A DNA stretch of 64,000 nt, from positions 1 to 64,000 of the forward strand of contig JALLLT010000060.1 of NCBI GenBank assembly GCA_025266875.1. Reading direction: 5' to 3'. Positions 61,399-64,000 of the stretch are shown piece by piece (positions within the stretch are counted from its first letter, which is position 1; every line of letters starts with the position of its first letter). The notes under the pieces were generated by a model, which was given only the letters and a program-made list of their open reading frames with translations, was not told the origin of the DNA and ran no database searches. The stretch comes from Fennellomyces sp. T-0311. Taxonomy: Eukaryota > Mucoromycota > Mucoromycetes > Mucorales > Lichtheimiaceae. Position numbers and translations under genes: made by a program.

Positions 61399-62445
61399 CT
61401 ATTTGGTAGGTCGTTCACGTTCGCCAAAGATGGTCCGCCCAACGCGCACATTGGTAGATCCAGCCTTCATAGCTTGAAGATAGTCCTCAGACATGCCCAT
61501 ACTCAGTTCAAGTGTCTTGTTGGGCAATGCTTGCTCTACTTTTTGCTTGCATTCTGCCAAACACTTGAAGTCCGGGTTGTCTTCGGAAGGATCACGGCCA
61601 AACTTGCCAATCGTCATCAAACCCGCTAGATCGAGGTTGGGGCACGCACCAACGATATGCTGGCATACTTTGACACATTCATCTGGTGACACGCCGCTCT
61701 TGGCTGTAACTGGAGTTAGACTTTTTGGTTTGGCACGACACGAAATACGCTTTTACCATCTTCACCGCTGGTATTGACCTGGACATACACGCGCAATGGA
61801 TCGGGGCGTAAACCCGTGCATGCCTTATTAATTGTATTTGCCTTCTTTACGCTGTCCACGGTTTCCACCACGTACAAATTCGGAATGCCTATGACATATA
61901 AAGTTCAGTTTCCTTTTATATCCGCTGTCTCGCAGCAAAGGAAAAAAAAACGTACCTACAACAGCTTTGGCCTTGTTACTTTGAAGGTGGCCAATAAAGT
62001 GCCATTGGATATCCTTGGGCAACTAATACAGAGTTATATGATCCAAGTTTCATTCATGCAAATCTTTTATTACCTGCGTGCTTTTTTCAACAAGTTCCTG
62101 CACCTATGTATCATATTAATGAGTCAACTTGTGCAATCCCCAGTCAGGAATGGTATAATACATAGTTCTCTCCGAAATGACGTTGGCCGGCATCATAAGC
62201 ATACTGTAGATCCGAAGCAGGCTTATATTTGCTGACAGCCACTAATCGAGTCTATCATTTTCGGATCAGTAAAAAAAAAAAAAAGATTGGAAAAAAGTTT
62301 CTACCTGTTGAGAGCATTGGGATGCCTCCATGGCAGCGCGTACATTGGATAAATTCTCAACAATGTCGGCTCGACGTTGTTCAGCCATGGTGTGATTGAA
62401 TCGAAGAATGGGCCGGGTGAAAGCTCGTCGCGAGAAAGCAAACAT
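61399..62445 (-). CDS. PLPBP: PLP homeostasis protein (YggS/PROSC family), probably mitochondrial
   Basis: Six exons: 62445-62305, 62251-62162, 62103-62074, 62022-61956, 61888-61757 and 61703-61399, about 254 aa. The first 18 residues (MFAFSRRAFTRPILRFNH) are Arg-rich without acids, a typical mitochondrial presequence; a second Met starts MAEQRR, so dual localisation is possible. The core is LVAVSKYKPASDLQYAY with the PLP-binding Lys, GQRHFGENYVQEL, IQWHFIGHLQSNKAK, VQVNTSGEDAKSGVSP, LAGLMTIG, LSMGMSEDYLQAM and VRVGRTIFGER. It is a non-enzymatic PLP-binding barrel that balances cellular vitamin B6. An alternative acceptor (GATTAG) before the second exon would break the frame; ATGATAG|ACTCG keeps it. 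Confidence 0.93.
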
Positions 62446-62863
62446 GCTCTTTCCTCGGTATTTTAAACCAGCGACCGGCCTACTTTATCAGAGCTGAAGT
62501 AGAATGATGTCAAAGGTGTGCTTGCCGACATACAACCCATGCGTAACATGGCTACTCACAATTGCTCATATTGCGTATCCATGCAACAAGGTGCTTGGAT
62601 TTTGCATCACATTGGATAGACACTTTTGCTTTATGAAAATCATGCTTCCCTGTACATAATAAAACAGTGATAGAGCTGCTGGTTGTAATTCCATTGGCAA
62701 TTGGCCTTACAAATGGGTCATTATAATGTTGACAGTAAAGTACTGATCTATGCGGTGTAACGCAGAAAAAGTAGGCCATTCCTCTTGGATCTTTTTTAAT
62801 GCTCGCTTGCAACAGCGGGGTTTCCGAAGGGGTTGAACTAAACAAAAAAAATCTTCACTTGCA
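62446..62863. promoter_or_regulatory. Divergent intergenic region of PLPBP and UQCC2-like gene
   Basis: 418 bases between divergent start codons. No frame of interest and no strong repeat; promoter elements are not identifiable by eye. Confidence 0.4.
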
Positions 62864-63285
62864 ATGTCGACACGCGCCGAAATCCATGCTTTATATCGAA
62901 ACTACCTGCGGCTCGTGCGCGACTGGCCAGCTGATAAGGTACGGCCTAGACGTGATATGAAGCAAGTCTTGGCACAGCGCGTAGAAGAAACATTTCGACG
63001 ACCATTAGAGGATGACAATGTACCTCTCAACATGACTGAAGCCAAGCAGGAACTTGAAGCATTGGAGAAATTACTCAACAATGAATTCAAAAACAAGGTA
63101 TGTGTGTGTGCGTGTCTTTTGGAAGGTACAGAAGGCTAATGTATATGATAAAAAAGTATCCACTGTCCGACAAGATCCTGTCACCAGCAAGCAATCCTAA
63201 TTATTACACCCGCCTTGTTTCTGCCTTGGGCGCCGCAAAGGATACCGAAAAGAAGAGTGCTTTGGCTAAGCTTTTTGGCAAGTAA
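62864..63285 (+). CDS. UQCC2/Cbp6-like mitochondrial complex III assembly factor
   Basis: Two exons: 62864-63097 and 63157-63285, 120 aa. The protein reads MSTRAEIHALYRNYLRLVRDWPADKVRPRRDMKQVL..., with LYRNYLRLVRDWP near the start and RRDMKQVLAQRVEETFR after it. A helix LEALEKLLNNEFKNKYPLSD follows. These match the small helical fold of UQCC2 (mitochondrial nucleoid factor 1), which with UQCC1 promotes cytochrome b synthesis and assembly. The YPLSD...P segment right after the intron is family-like. The LYR-like word could also suggest the LYR-motif superfamily. The (TG)n-containing intron resembles those in RPN10. Confidence 0.65.
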
Positions 63286-64000
63286 AAGCGACCTTGTCTC
63301 TGTTATGCAAAGCTATTACTATCACATATCATGTACATTCCTCTCTGCCACCACACCTTTCCCATCCATGTTTGTACAGACAGCATCATACACAAAAAGA
63401 AGTAATCTTTTGTCTATTCTCAAACACACCGCCAATCTTCAGCGCAACCAGAGAAAGATTTTCTTATATTAGATAATAAAGCTTCTTTATGGTAAGCTCT
63501 GGCATCTTTACGACACAATATTCCTGTTCGTCATTTTGAGTAGTCGCTGCTTTGCTAGCCATTTTAGATAAGTATGCAACTGAACTCTGCGTCCAGCATG
63601 GCCATAACTGATCGTTGAGGAATGTCCTACATCTAAAAACTTCCTCCATATTATTCGCTCGAGAAGCATGAATCCAATGTGTATCCTCAAATATGCTGTT
63701 CTTACTGTCTTGTCATCCATATCAGCTTTTTACAACTATGGAATCGACCCAAACCATTCTGGAATTCCCATAATAATACTGCATTTCAAATGCGTATCCA
63801 TGTCAATAGACGCACTTGATAAGTGAATTTGCCTCCAAAATATTCTGTAAAGCTCGTTCGCGGTAAAAATAATATTTTTTACAATCCTCGTATCGAACTG
63901 GCAGCGGAATCAGTTAGGTATCGTTAAACACGCTTACTGACCCGACCAGCGATTGAATCTCCTTGCTATGTACAGGGGCCGCTTTATATAATGATATTTT
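63286..64000. other. Window end, no gene recognised
   Basis: After the UQCC2-like stop the DNA is AT-rich. A minus-strand frame 63720-63508 has no family resemblance. The final 80 bases include a copy of the dispersed repeat (63918-63974). A gene continuing past the window edge cannot be excluded. Confidence 0.4.
63918..63974 (+). repeat. Dispersed repeat, copy 2
   Basis: Same orientation and block order as 19265-19317 (TTAAACACG, TTACTG, ACCAGCGATTG). It lies at the window edge, so its right limit is unknown. Confidence 0.5.

Overview
The window is nuclear DNA of a filamentous fungus, most likely an early-diverging one (Mucoromycota, probably Mucorales). The evidence is dense genes on both strands, many short GT-AG introns of about 45-90 bases, a 26S proteasome and cullin complement, a chitin synthase with a myosin motor, an RNA-dependent RNA polymerase of the cellular silencing type, and a retroelement ORF1-like relic whose composition is typical of Mucorales. 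No species is claimed. All gene models were assembled by eye from reading frames and splice signals. Exon lists are given so that each can be checked; where phases were computed they close.

Layout. 0-2.3 kb: an ORF1-like retroelement relic and AT-rich DNA. 2.3-17.9 kb: housekeeping genes, namely a Gin4/Cdr2/BRSK-type kinase, a ZIP zinc transporter, WBP4 splicing factor, RPN10, YOP1/REEP, WEE1 and KRI1. 18-24 kb: an AT-rich accessory island with an intact HET-domain-like gene followed by decayed sequence, including a recognisable C-terminal fragment of a second copy. 24-32.4 kb: CTP synthase, a GW/WG-repeat protein, a GCR1-like DNA-binding protein with AT-hooks, the mitochondrial citrate carrier and a PPPDE/DeSI peptidase. 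34-37.7 kb: RdRP. 38.5-45.6 kb: a decayed partial TAF7 copy, TAF7, a CENP-K-like kinetochore protein, cullin-1 and a small conserved-looking ORF. 46.6-51.5 kb: a large multidomain gene (Cys-rich region, DEDDy 3'-5' exonuclease, NSLEGGVHQ-type region, Cys-rich tail) with two homopolymer frameshifts, probably transposon-derived. 51.9-63.3 kb: casein kinase 1, mitochondrial S13, BUD23, a myosin-motor chitin synthase, a PLP homeostasis protein and a UQCC2-like complex III assembly factor.

How genes may work together. Two links are supported by known family biology: Gin4/Cdr2-type kinases act on Wee1, and both lie within 13 kb here. RdRP (RNA silencing) lies about 6 kb from a protein with about 25 tryptophans, many in WG/GW context, a composition typical of Argonaute-hook proteins. 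The second link is only a hypothesis. Several divergent pairs share very short promoters: TAF7/CENP-K-like 83 bp, S13m/BUD23 147 bp, GW-protein/GCR1-like 167 bp.

The most novel material is the WG-repeat protein, the HET-like gene with a decayed relative, and the exonuclease-fusion gene. No CRISPR arrays, rRNA or convincing tRNA genes were seen.
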